The notes below the pieces were generated by a model. It did not search any database. It was not told the origin of the DNA and saw only the letters and a program-made list of their open reading frames with translations. A stretch of DNA of 64,000 nt, from contig OY759224.1 in the NCBI GenBank assembly GCA_963662175.1, positions 8,978,550 to 9,042,549 on the forward strand, given 5' to 3'. Origin of the DNA: Aradus depressus (lineage: Eukaryota; Arthropoda; Insecta; Hemiptera; Aradidae). Position numbers and translations under genes: made by a program. Shown here piece after piece: positions 42,165 to 54,045 of the stretch; the first letter of the stretch is position 1; each line of letters opens with the position of its first letter.

Positions 42165-43125
42165 CACTAGGTCAGATTTAAATATTGACTACCATATATT
42201 TGATTGTTATAAATTGTTTTATTTTATCACAAAAGTTTTGAAAATGCCTGAATAATGGCGATAACAGAAATAAAATAAATATATTTTAGGTAGACTGAAG
42301 ATGTTGTTAGTTTGAAACTAACTTCATCAAGTGAACATTATACTGGTCTCAAATCAAGGATATTATTTCTCAGCATCAGAATATTATTATTGTTTATTCA
42401 CATTTTGTACTACAAAGTTAATACAAAGTTAACCACTCTACAAAAATTATTAGCCTATTTTTAGCTATTATTGAAATAGTAATTTCTCTATTCTTTAATT
42501 TCATTTTTAAATCATTTTTCCATGTAATTCTTATAACTATGTTTATTTTTTCCGTTTAAAAAAAAATATCAATGAAAAAAAGTTTGCGTAAAAATCTAGT
42601 TTGAAAAGAACTGATACAGGTTAGAATACATTGAAAGGGTCTTTAGGAAGAAATTTCAACAAATATCAGCCATAATTTATAATTTATGGTTTCCAGATTT
42701 ACTTTGTGAAGCTCCATCTAGGAATAGATAATTAAAAATACACAATTTGTTTGTTAAACTTCACTATATTCTTAAAGACTCAACTAGTTTCGTCGTGTTA
42801 AGGAATTATCAAGAGTCACTTACAAACTGACAGAATTGGTTGACAGGGTAGAAGGTACAGTTATGGAGGGGGTTTTTAGGTAGTGACGGGGAATCCCTTG
42901 TTTTTGTTACTCTATACATTCTAATAAACAGATATTTACGAGATGATAATGAATATAGATTAGATTTCTTCTCATGATTTGTTCTTATCTTTTCGTACAT
43001 TCGGAGGAATACAATTTTGACCATTCCGTTCTAGTTAAAACAGTACAGACTCTCAAGAAAAAAAGTATATAAAAAAAATAATGGCAGTTAAATTGAGAGA
43101 AGTTGCCCGGTTTTTATTAGATGTT
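42165..43125. other. AT-rich stretch with one hammerhead-like motif
   Basis: CTGAAGATG...GTTTGAAACTAAC at about 42294-42326 resembles the Penelope-associated cores. The rest is unassigned. Confidence 0.4.
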
Positions 43126-43129
43126 TTCT

Positions 43130-43735
43130 TATTTTTTTACTTCCCACGAAGATGTAGTTATATAATCGGTCAAAAATTCGATGCAGAGTTTTCAACGGAA
43201 TTTTATGTTTTCCGACCTAGAGATTCCAAATATGAAAAAAAAAATCTGTCTATGTATTCGATAACTCCAGATAGAATGAATGTATCTACACGAAATTTTA
43301 TATGTGAATCCAGAAAGTCTCTAACGATGACACTTATTGTTTTTCAACTAAATCGCCCAAAGGAAAGAGGGGAAGGAGGGGGGCTCAACTCAAAAACCCC
43401 AAGAACTCCCGATGTAATGAATGTATCGAATGTATCATACATGAAATTTCGTATTTAAAGTCACAACCCGATGAGAACATAACCCGTCAAATTTTAGACA
43501 TATATATATATAAGGAAATGGGGGTTCAGGGGAGGGGGCTCAATTCAGAAACCATAATAACTGCCCATGTAATGAATTTATAGATACAAAATTTAGTATG
43601 AGGGTTTAGGAGCCCCTGTGTAAGTCAACTATTTAATATTAGCGCAAACGGTCGACTGGTTCTGGAGGGAGAGTGAATAGTTAATTGATTAATTCGTTCT
43701 GGGGAAGTACATGGCCGATGATTTTCCGACGACTT
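43130..43735 (+). repeat. Dispersed repeat D, full-length plus copy (about 600 bp)
   Basis: Begins TTACTTCCCACGAAG.TGTAG and ends TCTGGGGAAGTACATGGCCG. ACTTCCCC and GGGGAAGT form short inverted ends. Inside, a module of roughly 120 bp (TAATGAATGTATCGA..CGAAATTT) recurs three times. Other copies: 13320-13546 with 14456-14890, 39925-40245 and 40600-40925 (plus); 1-300, 4836-5130, 51165-51570, 61985-62300 and 62640-62930 (minus). No protein is encoded. Confidence 0.75.
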
Positions 43736-43939
43736 TTTTTTGTTTAATTTATTATTATTTTATGTTTTTTTTTTTTTTTTTTCTTAAATACTTTCATACG
43801 ACTAGAAAATTAACAAAAACAATGAAGTAGTCCTTTGAAGAGTGGGGGGGAGGAGAAGAATGAGACCATGGCTTACTACAAAGTGGAAACTCTCCTAAAT
43901 CTTGTTGAGAGAGCTAGTGACCAGGACTAGGATGGAGGG

Positions 43940-46900
43940 TCACGTATGGTACATCTGAAGTAGACAGACGGAGAGTACGGTCATGTAGCGGTCCCACGCC
44001 TGTCTCGTATCCACCTCTCTGTCAGACAAATACATTTATAATATACAAATAGAGAGACATTAAAATCAATATGGAGAACCATACATGTTCCAAAATCATT
44101 TTTAAAAATAATTATTATAAAAAATTTAATTGGAATTGACCAGGAAGCCTATACGATACGTAGATGATGTTGTTATAAAGCACAAATAATTTTTAAAAAA
44201 AGTTTTTTAGTAACTAACTAGACTATAATATACTATACATATATTATATCTTATACAAAATTTAAACTTCAACTAAAAATATTTATGGTCGAGGAATCCA
44301 TCTATTCGGAAACGGAATTATCAAAATTGTTCAAAAAAAATAAAATAACATGATAAAAAAAACGTGTTTCATATTCAAAAACATTTTTAAACACAGCTTT
44401 CATTTTATTTTATTTTTTTGTCGGACTTCCTCCACAGATATCCTATTTTAAGGTCTATCGATTCTACATTTCAACCATTATTTATATACTAATTTATTTC
44501 ATTTCTCTTGTTTTTTTTTTATTTTATGTATTTTTTATCATTTCATTTCTTTTTTATTTTCTTTTTATATTTATATATTTAAATTGTTGTAATTATTATT
44601 ATTCTTTTTCTTTTCTATATTTCACACATTGTGACTTGATGCGTCCCAAGATGTCATGAAAAAGACACTCCAGGAAAAATTATAAAAAAATTATTATCTT
44701 AATTTTAATTAAGTTAAAAAAATTATCTACTGTAGTTAGTTATTTTGACTCATATCCGAGCTTTAACTACGAGGTCATATCGCCTACTACCAGAGCTCTT
44801 TCGTCGCTCTGGTGCAGCAACTACTGTGGGAGTTCTAAATTGTACCTACCTAGGTTTATTCCTTTTAATTAGGGATCTTTAACGAGGACCTGATATCCTA
44901 CAGGCTCGGGATCATCGCTTAACATCCCATCCGAAGGGCCTCTGCCAGTTTTCGAATCCGCGATCTTGATCTCAGTATGCAAGCACGCATACCACTGAGC
45001 TACCGGCTCCCTCAAAATTATCTAACTAACTCAACTTTATTTATTATAATTATTATTTTTGAACTCATATTTTCAAGTATTTATTTATTAATATCATTAT
45101 ATGTTTTAGTACTATTGTTAATTCTAATCCATGTGTGTCAGACTCTAAGAGTTAATATCTGTTTATGTATCTAATTTATAAGCTATCTTAATGTAAACAT
45201 TCTTCTAACGTATCCTATTATCATGTATCGGTTTAAAGAAAATAAATATTATTATTATTATTATTATTATAGATGAAAACTGACATTATTGCAGAGATAT
45301 TGTGAAATAATTCAAATGAACTTGAACTTAAGAAATAAAACTTGTTTATTTATGATATTGTCTAACTTCACCAACTATATTTACATGGGAGTACTTTCGG
45401 TATTTTACCCTCAGCCAAAAGCATAAGAGATAAGACGTCTTATCTCTTATGCTTTTGGCTGAGGATGGTAGAAATACCGAAAGTACTCCCATGTAAATAT
45501 AGTTGGTGAAATTAGACTATATCTTAAATAAACAAGTTTTATTTCTTTCAAGTTCATTATTATTATAGCTTTTCAAATCTGAAACATTAGAAAGAGGAGA
45601 AAAATATGAGAAATTTAGCTGCTTTCCCTCTTTTTTCCCAAATATATATTTTTTTAAACCATAATAGAACATTTTGAGCTGATCAAATATAAATAAGTTT
45701 GATTTTCGATATCTGGCAATTAACGAGACATCATTTTTTTAATTATAATAAGTATTTTGTATAGACATTGCAATAGACACAGACACTTCAGAGGGGACGT
45801 TAAGCGATGGTTCCGAGGCTGTACGGTGTCAGATACTCGTTAAAGACGTCTACTACTCTAGATAACTAAACCTGGATAGGCAACGTTCAGGACTGCTATA
45901 GTTGAGGGGGCTCATGTGCACCAGAGCAACCAAAGAGCACTCTGGTAGTAGGCGATATGACCTCGTAGTTAAAGCCCGGGGATGATGATCACGATAATCA
46001 ACGTTTTTTAGTCAAAATTTTTAATTTATTCATTCTTTAAATTTTTAATTTATTCATTCTTTAAATTTTTAATTTATTCATTCTTTAAATTTTTAATTTA
46101 TTCATTCTTTAAATTTTTAATTTATTCATTCTTTAAATTTTTTAATGCTCTTCTTCCCTGCAGAACCCTCTGCAAACAGATTTTTCCTTTCCCTATTTAA
46201 AGGAAAGGACATAAAAGGTTTCTATACCTGAAACTGTCGAGCTGAAGAGCACATATCTTGTAGGCAGACAGAAATTTGATTAGATCATGATGAGTCCATG
46301 AGATTTGTCTCCACGGCTCTATACACTTCTCCACCAGCTCCAAGAACAGACACCTCAAACAATATTCAATATTATAATATATTTATCGCAGCATCACTTA
46401 TCCCTTTTATATTCTGTCTTCTCAAAAAATTACAATTAGAAACGTTTCGGGAAGCACTCCCAACAGGGGCGTAGCCAAGGGGGGGGGGGGGGGGGGGGGG
46501 CGTGCCAATAGGATCTTCAAACTTCCCGTGCGTCTGATTCCTAAATCAGCAATCAGCTGTTACATAAATGTACATGTACAAAACAAGTCATATTATATTT
46601 ATTTAAATATATATGAATTCCATCATTTCATTTCCTCGCTCAAAATCGTCATTTATGTTATACTTTATACTCTTAAAGCTGATTTTACATGCGCAGTAAA
46701 AATGCAAAGCGCAGCAGCAACAAATGCACGCTATTGGATTTGAGTCATTTAATTCTAAAAGCACATAAACCACAGCGTGCAGTTGCTGCTGCTGCGCTTT
46801 GCATTTTTGCTGCTCATGTAAAGTCAACTCAAGTATTACACTCAGTGGTTACCTCAGGGGGAGCTTCTAGAGGTCCGAGTCTCCCAAATTAATAACAAAA

Positions 46901-49156
46901 AGTCTGCAACGCAAACCAGGGAAACTGCGGGCTGTGCCCCCGGGAGTCTATACCCCACCCCTGTAGCCTAACTTTGCCCCCCCCCCCCCCCCCCCCCTGC
47001 TCAACATCCTGGCTACATCCCTGACTCCCAACATCAGTATCTATAATTCAAGTAATCCTCATGTTAACTATTACTTCTGTTTTATAGAACATATTTATTA
47101 GGTAAAGGAATAGTTAACCTAAAGAATACATCTATTATAATTACTGATGACGGGAGTGCTTCCAGAAATGTTTGTAATTGCTATTTTTTGAGAAAGCAAA
47201 AAATAAATGGGAGAAGTGATACTGTAATAATACATAATATATGAATTCAGCATCTCCTTACATAACTCAAAAATAAATATTTAGCATTGTAACATAGATG
47301 CAGAAACAAAACCGACAGCACCCCAGTCAAAGTAAGATAACAATGATACTTTTCTAGAATTAACCTGCTAATTATTTTTTTGTCATATTAAAGTAATTTT
47401 CTAAATTTTTTTATACTCATCCATCGCACACGTATTTCTAAAGTGACACAAGTCAAAAACCTGTATTTTTGAGTTGTCACCATGGTAAGAATTGGGTAAA
47501 CGTTCTCTATCAAATATCAAAAGTGTACCAACTTAGCTTCAAATACAGCCCGCCAGAAAGGCTTTGTATCGCTCTTCATGTTTCGAAGCTCCCCCCACTT
47601 ATCGCGATTTTCTCAAAACGTTAATTTTGACTTGTGTCATTTTAGAAATTCGTGTGCGATATGTTCTTTGACAAGCCTTATCACAAAACAAGCGAAATTA
47701 AACTTTTTAAAAGCATAACTAGGCCATACAGACCAACAAATTTCTACAGATTTGTGAAATTCATATCTGAAAGAATAAAATTTTGACATTTCCGTTGGTT
47801 CTTTTAGTGAAGCAATACTGGCAATACCGGTTTTCTAGATTTGTGGAATGGTTTAATGTAAATCATACATTTACGACAGCAGAACCTGTACTACTTCAAC
47901 GAAAAAACCGATGTGATGGTCGAAATTGCATTATTTCGGATAAATCTTGTACGAAAATTAAGTTAATAAAATTTAAAAAAAAAAATGGAAGAGTAAATTC
48001 TGGAGAAGTACCATAACATATATGAGGGACATTTAAAAAGAGCTTTAAGCAATAAAATATTACAAATATGGCTTACTTAAGATCCCTGGATCGATTTAAA
48101 TTGCTTCCAAGTGTAACGATAGATCGGGAGTAGTTCCTGAAGTTTACTTCCAGTTCCAGATAAGCTTTGTCCAACAGTTCAGGTTTCAATTTGGAACACA
48201 CCAAACTAAAATGAAATAAATATAATAATATTTATTATATATATCATAATATACAATAAATAATAAGGAGATAAAGGGTGTCCACAAGTATGCTTCCAGG
48301 GAATTCCCCTCAGACTTCTTCCGATATCTAGGACACCATGGACAACAAATTGACCTGGGATGAGCACACCATCTCGCTCAATCAGAAGCTAAGACATCGA
48401 TTCTCTCAGCGGACCACTCTCTTCAAATAGTCTCAGCTCCACCTCTAGCTGGAGAGGATCGTCAATATGATGCGCAACAGGCAACTGTGACATTACAGCT
48501 GCTAACTGTTGTTCTCCCTCCATTTCTCAGCCAATTTAAACTTTCCAGAATCGGACCTTAGTGATATTCACCAGCATGCCCTGGTTTGTTCGAAACAAAA
48601 CTACCCATACTGACTTTTAGATTCATGAAGACCACACACAACGACCACATCTCACCAACTGTCTTCACCAAGACGGAGAACGACCACTGAAGAGACCGAA
48701 ACACAGCGACCTTAACCAGTTCCGCCTCGTTCAACTGCCAAGGGCTTTTGGCATTGTTTCTTATATTCCAGATAATTCCCCATTTTACATGTCTGCGGAC
48801 ACCCGAGATACATGACTCATGCAATCATACTCCTCAATATATTTCACAAAAGTAATACATTTGTAATGACAACCTGTATCTTAAATAACAATATGTTCCT
48901 ATTAGGGCAAAACATATGGAAAAAAAATTTCAGAGGAAAGAAAAAACATTTTCATGTCATTTGGGAAAGGTCTATTGACAAAAAACGTATTACAACATAC
49001 ATATCCCAACTATTATTTATAAAACTGCATCATATGACATTTTTTGTATTTATACCAGGTAAAATATACATTTTTGTTTTGACATATTATTTCTCTATTT
49101 GTAATCAGCTATAGATATACGACATTTTTACACATGTTAAAAGCCTGAAAGCAAAC

Positions 49157-49187
<31 letters not shown>

Positions 49188-52100
49188 GGCCTTATATACG
49201 ATGCATATTAGCCATATCACTGTGTTATCTAGTTAAGTGGCCCCGGGAGGGAGTTCTATCTACGAAATAAAACCTCACTTCCGGACGGGATTCGAACCCG
49301 TAAACCATGACGAGACTATGCGACCAAAGCCCTACGCTCTAGCCCACACGGCCACCATGGCTCCCAAAGCAACCTTTTGCAGCAATATAAAAAATATAAA
49401 TTGACAAAATGTGTATTAACAGTGAAACTTTTTTTACTTAACTGTTTGAACTCCTTCTCCTTGTCTAAGAGGGAGCGTATCTCCCTCAGATCTAGGAGGA
49501 ACTCCCGGTCCAAGTCCATGTCATCATGGTCCCCCGTTCCTGAGGGATACGTCCAAGAAGACATCATTGAGAGGGCGCAGACGTAGAAGTCAGAGAAGGT
49601 CAGATAGTGAAGCTTCTTCTTGCCTGTCTCTAGCCTGATACAGGCCAGGAACACCACTGCACCGTACCGTCTGAAACAGAGAAACATAAACATACATATG
49701 TAATGGTACTTAACATTTTTGCAGAGATATTGTGAAACAGTTAATAAAAATATAAAGAAAAACTAATGTTTCTTAAAAATATTGTCTATTTCACAAGATA
49801 TATGGGAGTACTTTCGGTATTGCTATCTTCAGCCACAACTTAACAAATACTAAATGGAAGTTCAACCAGTTTACAATCCAAACTGTCCCTTTTCAGCTCC
49901 CACGGGGTTTGTCTGTCTATCATGTTCAGTTAAGTCTTAAAAATATGGAAAACTTTAAAATAACATTTCGCGTCAAATTGAAATCTTCATAACAGAAAAA
50001 TTTTTAAATAGTATGTACTGAATTAAAATACAAATATATATGTATATATGAAGAGCACGGGGAAAAAACAAGGTTTGTCACTTTTTTCTCGAATGTGAGA
50101 TATCGCCACTACAGTATTAATATATTAAACATATTTCACGATTCACCATCATTACGGGCTTCAAAAAGACGGTTTGTCACTACGAAAACAGAAGCTGAAA
50201 ATATGACGTGCGGGGAATTGATAGATACGGACGTTCAAACATTAAATTTCAGTTTTCTCAATTTCAACATCTGGTGACAAACCTGGTTCTTTGCCCGTGC
50301 TCTTCATATGAAATAAATTAAATATAACAATAATAAATATATGAATAAAATTTAAAAATATACAGTTTTCTGAGGAAACAAGTGTGTATACACAGAGACT
50401 AGAGGATTATATTATTGGTGATAAAAGGGGTGATTTCCGTTTTGTAGTGATATGTTTATTTTCAGTTGTTTTAGTGAGTTGAGTAATGTACCTTTGTTAC
50501 AAAAAATGTAGGTATTGTATGAATGTATTTATATCGAAATGGTGTCATCTTTAGAGGGTTCTGGATACACATGTAAAATATATAGTTGTGTTATTTAAGT
50601 TTAGAGTACATACTCAAGAGGTAATGCGGCGATATATATATGGCCCTTTATCATGAGACGAGGACTTATTGTTTCTAAAATATTTATTATTTAAGTTCTT
50701 ACTTAGCTAGATCTTCTGGAAGAAGAAATAAACTTCTGATATTTGAAATGACAGATCCTTGCATGTCTTCAACCATTTTATAAATTCTTTTAACATTATC
50801 AAACTGCCTCCTAAAACAAGAAAAGTGAAATTATTAAACATAACAAAAGTAAAAGAATGAAAATAGCTCATGATAACGAAGAAAATTTGATTAGGATATT
50901 AAACTTCAAAAGATAAAAATACCTGCAAGATTTTAAAGATATTCCTGTTTTTTCACTAACTTCGTCCAATTCTTTACGATATCTTGATGACAACTTTTTA
51001 CCCAGCAGTTCACGAATAACAGAATCATCAAATTCGTAATATCTGAAAGTATAAAATTATTTAATAATTATAAATAGGAAAAGGAAAACATGTTTATTTT
51101 GATCAGTACAACAAAAATATACTATTCACAAATTGTATAATGAAACATGGAATAAAAATTGAAATGTCGGTGAATCACCGGCTATGTACTACCCCAGCAC
51201 AAACTAATCAATTTCGTTTCCGCTCTCCCTCCAAATCAAACGACCGTTTGGGTAATACTCAATATTTGATTTATATAGTGGCCTCTGAACCGATACAATG
51301 GGCAGTTATAAGAGTATTTGAGTCGACCCCTTTCTTTGGTCCACCATATTTGAATTTAAATATAAAATTTCCTATCGTTATATACGATTAATAGATAATA
51401 CAGTTATTAGAGTTTTTGTTTTAAGCCTCCCCCAGAGTCCTCCCCTTCCCTTTGGCCGATTTGGCTGAAAATGAATAGGCGTCGTTTTTAGAGGGTTCTG
51501 GATACACACATAAAATTTCTTTTTTATACATTTATTCTACCGGGAGATATCGTGTTCACCTTCTTTTGAAACGTTTATAATGGTGTTATGTTGGTGTCGC
51601 TAGTGCAGAACAATACGGGGAAAGTTTAGGTTAAGAGTGGAAGTATTAGTGTTTTGCAAAGTAAACATGTGCATGAGTGTCTGAGTGATGTGTTCCTGAA
51701 GATGAGTCTGTCGTGTGTGTGCTTGTTGGAGTTTTATGTTGATGTGTAGGCGCCATGTTAGTCTTGTGTCAAGCTTCACTCCAAGATAGCGCACACCTTG
51801 GTCTTTAGGATTCCATGGAATTGGGAGTTGATCTATTTTCAGACTTTTGAGGTTTTCCAGCGAGAATTATAAATAACATACAAGAAGCTATTATAATGAT
51901 ATTAATTAAAATATACGTAGAACTGTTCTGAAAATTATATGATAAATTAGGCCTCTTAAAAGCAAGAATCATCCTTTGGCATACATAAACATGAGGGATA
52001 CATCAATTTGTAATTCAAATCGAAACAATTTGTAATCCTAATGAAGTTGAATATTTCAAGTAGAATAGAGAAAAGAGTAATGCATCGTCGGGGTCTCTTG

Positions 52101-53331
52101 TTAATGAGTTACTGTGACTCATGCACGGGCTTTTAACTCCGAGATCACATCGCCTACTACCAGAACGCTCTTTTGTTGCTCTGGTGGACATGAGTCCGAT
52201 TCTACTCTGGGAGTCCTAAATTTTTATTCATCTAGGAAAGGCGTCTTTAACGAAAACCCGGCAACGTACCAGATTGGGATCATCGCATAACGTCCCATCC
52301 GAAGAACGGCGTACTCATGTTTTTTTTTCGTTTCCCAGATAAAACAGCTAAGGGCTTCGGCTGAGTTTCGAACCCTCGATCTTGAGTTCAGCTACCTCTG
52401 AGCTAACGGCGTCTCTTGTGACGTTAAAATTATCAACATCATGTTCCATTGATATTTCAAAATAGGAGTATATCAGTCCACTTTTATTCATTATAACTGT
52501 TTTAAAATATCTTAGGTTGGCTGAATCTCAGAGCAGGATATGTAAATCCTAGATCACAGCCCCGTCGGTCTTGTTATTAATACGAAGTATGCCTTCGTGG
52601 GTTTCAATAAATCATATACATTTAGCATAGTGCGATATATATTTTAGTTTCTTATTGAAGGGATTCTCAAAGTATTTACAGTAAATATAATTTTGAGACT
52701 ACTTTCAAATATTTCCCATCTTGAGGGTGGGTTAGTATACTCTTCCCTTATCGCAAATGTTTCGAGAAACTTAAATATCCCCTGTCATAAATTGATCAAT
52801 GTCCAAAGATGGCCACCTCAATTTTACAGAAATGGTAGCAATAAATAAAAAATCCGACAGTTACCTTTGATAGCATGCGCAGACACAAAAATTTGCGATA
52901 ATAAAATTTTAAAAATTAAAAAAGAAAATACTTACTTTTCAATGAGAAGTTGTCTAGTCAATGGCTCTATTTGAAATTGTAATTGCTCAGCAAGTTTGGG
53001 TGGATTGTGTAAAAGTTTCTCAAGCAAATTGTAAGTCCGATAATGATCATATACATCACTTTTTACAAGTTCAAGTGAATTTTCTGTATTCCTGATAACA
53101 TTTTTGTGTACATCTTCGACTGCGTCTTCAGCTACAAACAAATTTCATGTTTTATTAATAATGATTATACTTGTGTTAAATTCTTGTACAGTTTAGAAGA
53201 AACGGAATTACTACATTTTTCACAACAATGAGTTATTATTACTTACAAGAGCATCCATCGACCCAAAGTTGATAAACATGAGGATCAACAATCGTATAAT
53301 TACTTATAAACACTTCAACTTCTGGAACCAT
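43940..53331 (-). CDS. FIBP: FIBP, acidic fibroblast growth factor intracellular-binding protein (complete, 8 coding exons)
   Basis: FIBP is a conserved intracellular protein named for binding acidic FGF; its biochemical role is poorly defined. I assembled the exons by matching conserved family blocks and checking GT-AG junctions. In transcript order they are 53331-53247, 53131-52936, 51042-50923, 50810-50703, 49670-49443, 48205-48077, 46353-46228 and 44018-43940. Together they give 1071 nt, 356 codons plus TGA, with all phases consistent; the human protein is about 360 residues. Diagnostic blocks are an N-terminal [12 protein letters not shown], then [70 protein letters not shown] and a C-terminal AWDRYMTVL. 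The ATG at 53331 is the first Met in the conserved register. Introns hold SINEs, MITEs, a hAT and a LINE fragment. It is divergent from the FAAH gene, 714 bp between the two ATGs. The least certain point is the exon 5 donor, where an alternative 5 bases downstream would break the frame. Confidence 0.95.
44560..45275 (+). repeat. Penelope-like repeat, diverged copy split by a SINE
   Basis: Homologous to 1240-1645 at both ends: TTTCTATATTTCACACATTG at the start, and TATCCTATTATCATGTATCGG then ATTATTATT at the end. The SINE at 44743-45013 is inserted in the middle. The hammerhead-like core is decayed (CTTGATG, no clean stem). Confidence 0.55.
44743..45013 (-). mobile_element. SINE family A, minus copy
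   Basis: Head GGGAGCCGGTAGCTCAGTGG at 45013 and body to GACTCATATCCGAGC; a deletion removes part of the middle. Inserted in the Penelope-like repeat 44560-45275. Confidence 0.85.
45316..45557. repeat. Perfect-centre palindrome, 240 bp
   Basis: Two inverse arms meet at AGACGTCT near 45436 with no spacer. Arms contain GGGAGTACTTTCGGTATT and GCTGAGGATGG words shared with repeats at 49710, 55435 and 58620, i.e. the same Penelope-like terminal family. It lies in FIBP intron 7. Confidence 0.75.
45790..46000 (+). mobile_element. SINE family A, 5'-truncated
   Basis: Starts at GGGGACGTTAAGCGATGG and ends GCCCGGGGATGATG. Diverged (several substitutions) and lacking both Pol III boxes. In FIBP intron 7. 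Confidence 0.8.
46015..46142. repeat. 24-bp AT-rich tandem repeat
   Basis: Five units of AAATTTTTAATTTATTCATT plus CTTT, almost identical, in FIBP intron 7. Confidence 0.9.
46464..47023. mobile_element. hAT MITE, CAGGGGCGTAGC family, in FIBP intron 6
   Basis: Starts CAGGGGCGTAGCC and ends GGCTACATCCCTG, with TSD ACTCCCAA at 46456-46463 and 47024-47031. Homologous to 4182-4783 over most of its length. It lies between FIBP exons 6 and 7 and splits one arm of a Penelope-like inverted repeat. Confidence 0.92.
47424..47662. repeat. Inverted-repeat MITE, TIR CGCACACGTATTTCTAAA
   Basis: The word CGCACACGTATTTCTAAAGT near 47424, running into GACACAAGTCAAAA, is matched in inverse orientation at 47622-47660 (TTTTGACTTGTGTCATTTTAGAAATTCGTGTGCG). 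The intervening 160 bp shows no coding potential. It lies in FIBP intron 6. Confidence 0.6.
48300..48440 (+). pseudogene. LINE reverse transcriptase fragment
   Basis: DFFRYLG then, after a one-base shift, [21 protein letters not shown] and a stop. The YLG...LTW..H block is the conserved piece just after the RT palm. It lies just downstream of FIBP intron 5's acceptor, in the intron. The following 48440-48830 is unassigned. Confidence 0.6.
49230..49366 (-). mobile_element. tRNA-derived SINE fragment (family B), class II tRNA-like
   Basis: The minus strand reads GTGGCCGTGTGGGCTAGAGCG ... ACGGGTTCGAATCCCGTCC: an A-box-like GGCTAGAGCG, a long variable-arm-like stretch and a perfect B box, then a short tail. 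The head differs entirely from SINE family A. It lies in FIBP intron 5, 80 bp from exon 5. A decayed Ser/Leu-type tRNA is the alternative. Confidence 0.6.
50051..50304. mobile_element. MITE with TIR AAGAGCACGGG in FIBP intron 4
   Basis: The 5' AAGAGCACGGGGAAAAAAC...GGTTTGTCAC and the 3' GTGACAAACC...CCCGTGCTCTT form roughly 35-bp imperfect inverted repeats around 180 bp of unique sequence. A 60-codon plus-strand frame inside is unassigned. The TSD is unclear because flanking TATATG/CATATG is itself inverted. Confidence 0.65.
51165..51570 (-). repeat. Dispersed repeat D, minus copy in FIBP intron 2
   Basis: GGTGAATCACCGGCTATGTA at one end and CCGGGAGATATCGTGTTCAC at the other; central words GGCCGATTTGGCTGAAAATG are as in the other copies. 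Confidence 0.7.
51600..51870 (-). pseudogene. Jockey-type RT fragment in FIBP intron 2
   Basis: On the minus strand: [20 protein letters not shown], then [19 protein letters not shown], the same post-palm block as in ORF2 at 9051-11729. The frame then degenerates. Both ends are truncated. Confidence 0.75.
52109..52417 (-). mobile_element. SINE family A, diverged minus copy
   Basis: Full body on the minus strand with the head region altered (GACGCCGTTAGCTCAGAGG) and B box GGTTCGAAACTC. In FIBP intron 2. Confidence 0.82.
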
Positions 53332-54045
53332 CTCTAATCTTATAAAATTATAGTTTTGAAAAACAACTTTTAAAAAGCTACTACTTATAAAAAATAAAAG
53401 CAACAATATTTCTAGAACCTAGTTTATCTTTGGCTATAACCACAAATAATAATAACCTCTCGTAGAGTCGATATTTCAATTTAAATATTCTATTGTAAAT
53501 TCTGTACGTCGAAGTACAAAAACATTTGGTACACACACATTTCAAACATGTATATTCGAATAAAAACTTACATAGACCAACTAAAACATTACCGACTAAA
53601 AAATTATATTTCATGGTATTTTTCTTTCATAATTCAGAGAATGTTAGTCTTTAGTCAGATATTATGATAATTCCAAATAAAACTATTATTAGATCAGCTC
53701 CCCCTCAATCTTTACATTTTCAAATCTGGAAGACTTTTTTTTCCGGGATAGCCTTTACTCTTTAGATGACGTTTCAAATAATTTTTTTGATAAAAATATA
53801 CGAATTTTCGAATGAACACAAATTATTTTTTTACATTTTTTCGGCACCAAAATAAACATCGATTATTTCCATAGCAACAAGGATGTTTTTTAATTATCGA
53901 ATATTATTCTGCAACCTTCAGTCAAGCTGACAGTTGTACGAAGTTGAGAGTTCTTAAGAAGTGTTTTGTGGATTGCACTTTGTGGATTTGTGGATTGGTG
54001 ATATATGAAATTATCTAAAAAATAGTCTTTTTAACTTTCTGAAAA
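53332..54045. promoter_or_regulatory. Putative bidirectional promoter between FIBP and FAAH
   Basis: These 714 bp separate the divergent FIBP and FAAH start codons and so must contain both 5' UTRs and both promoters, unless a noncoding first exon lies further away. The stretch is AT-rich; I see no convincing TATA box or CpG island. No repeat family found elsewhere in the window enters this gap, in contrast to almost every intron, which suggests it is under constraint. Short ORFs inside it look like noise. Confidence 0.5.

Noticed and set aside
49316..49693. 125-codon ORF as a separate gene
   Set aside because: Most of it is FIBP exon 5 read through into the intron and the SINE fragment.
53381..53614. 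Cys-rich ORF MKYNFLVGNVLVGLCKF
   Set aside because: Lies in the FIBP/FAAH promoter gap, AT-rich, no domain and no splice context.
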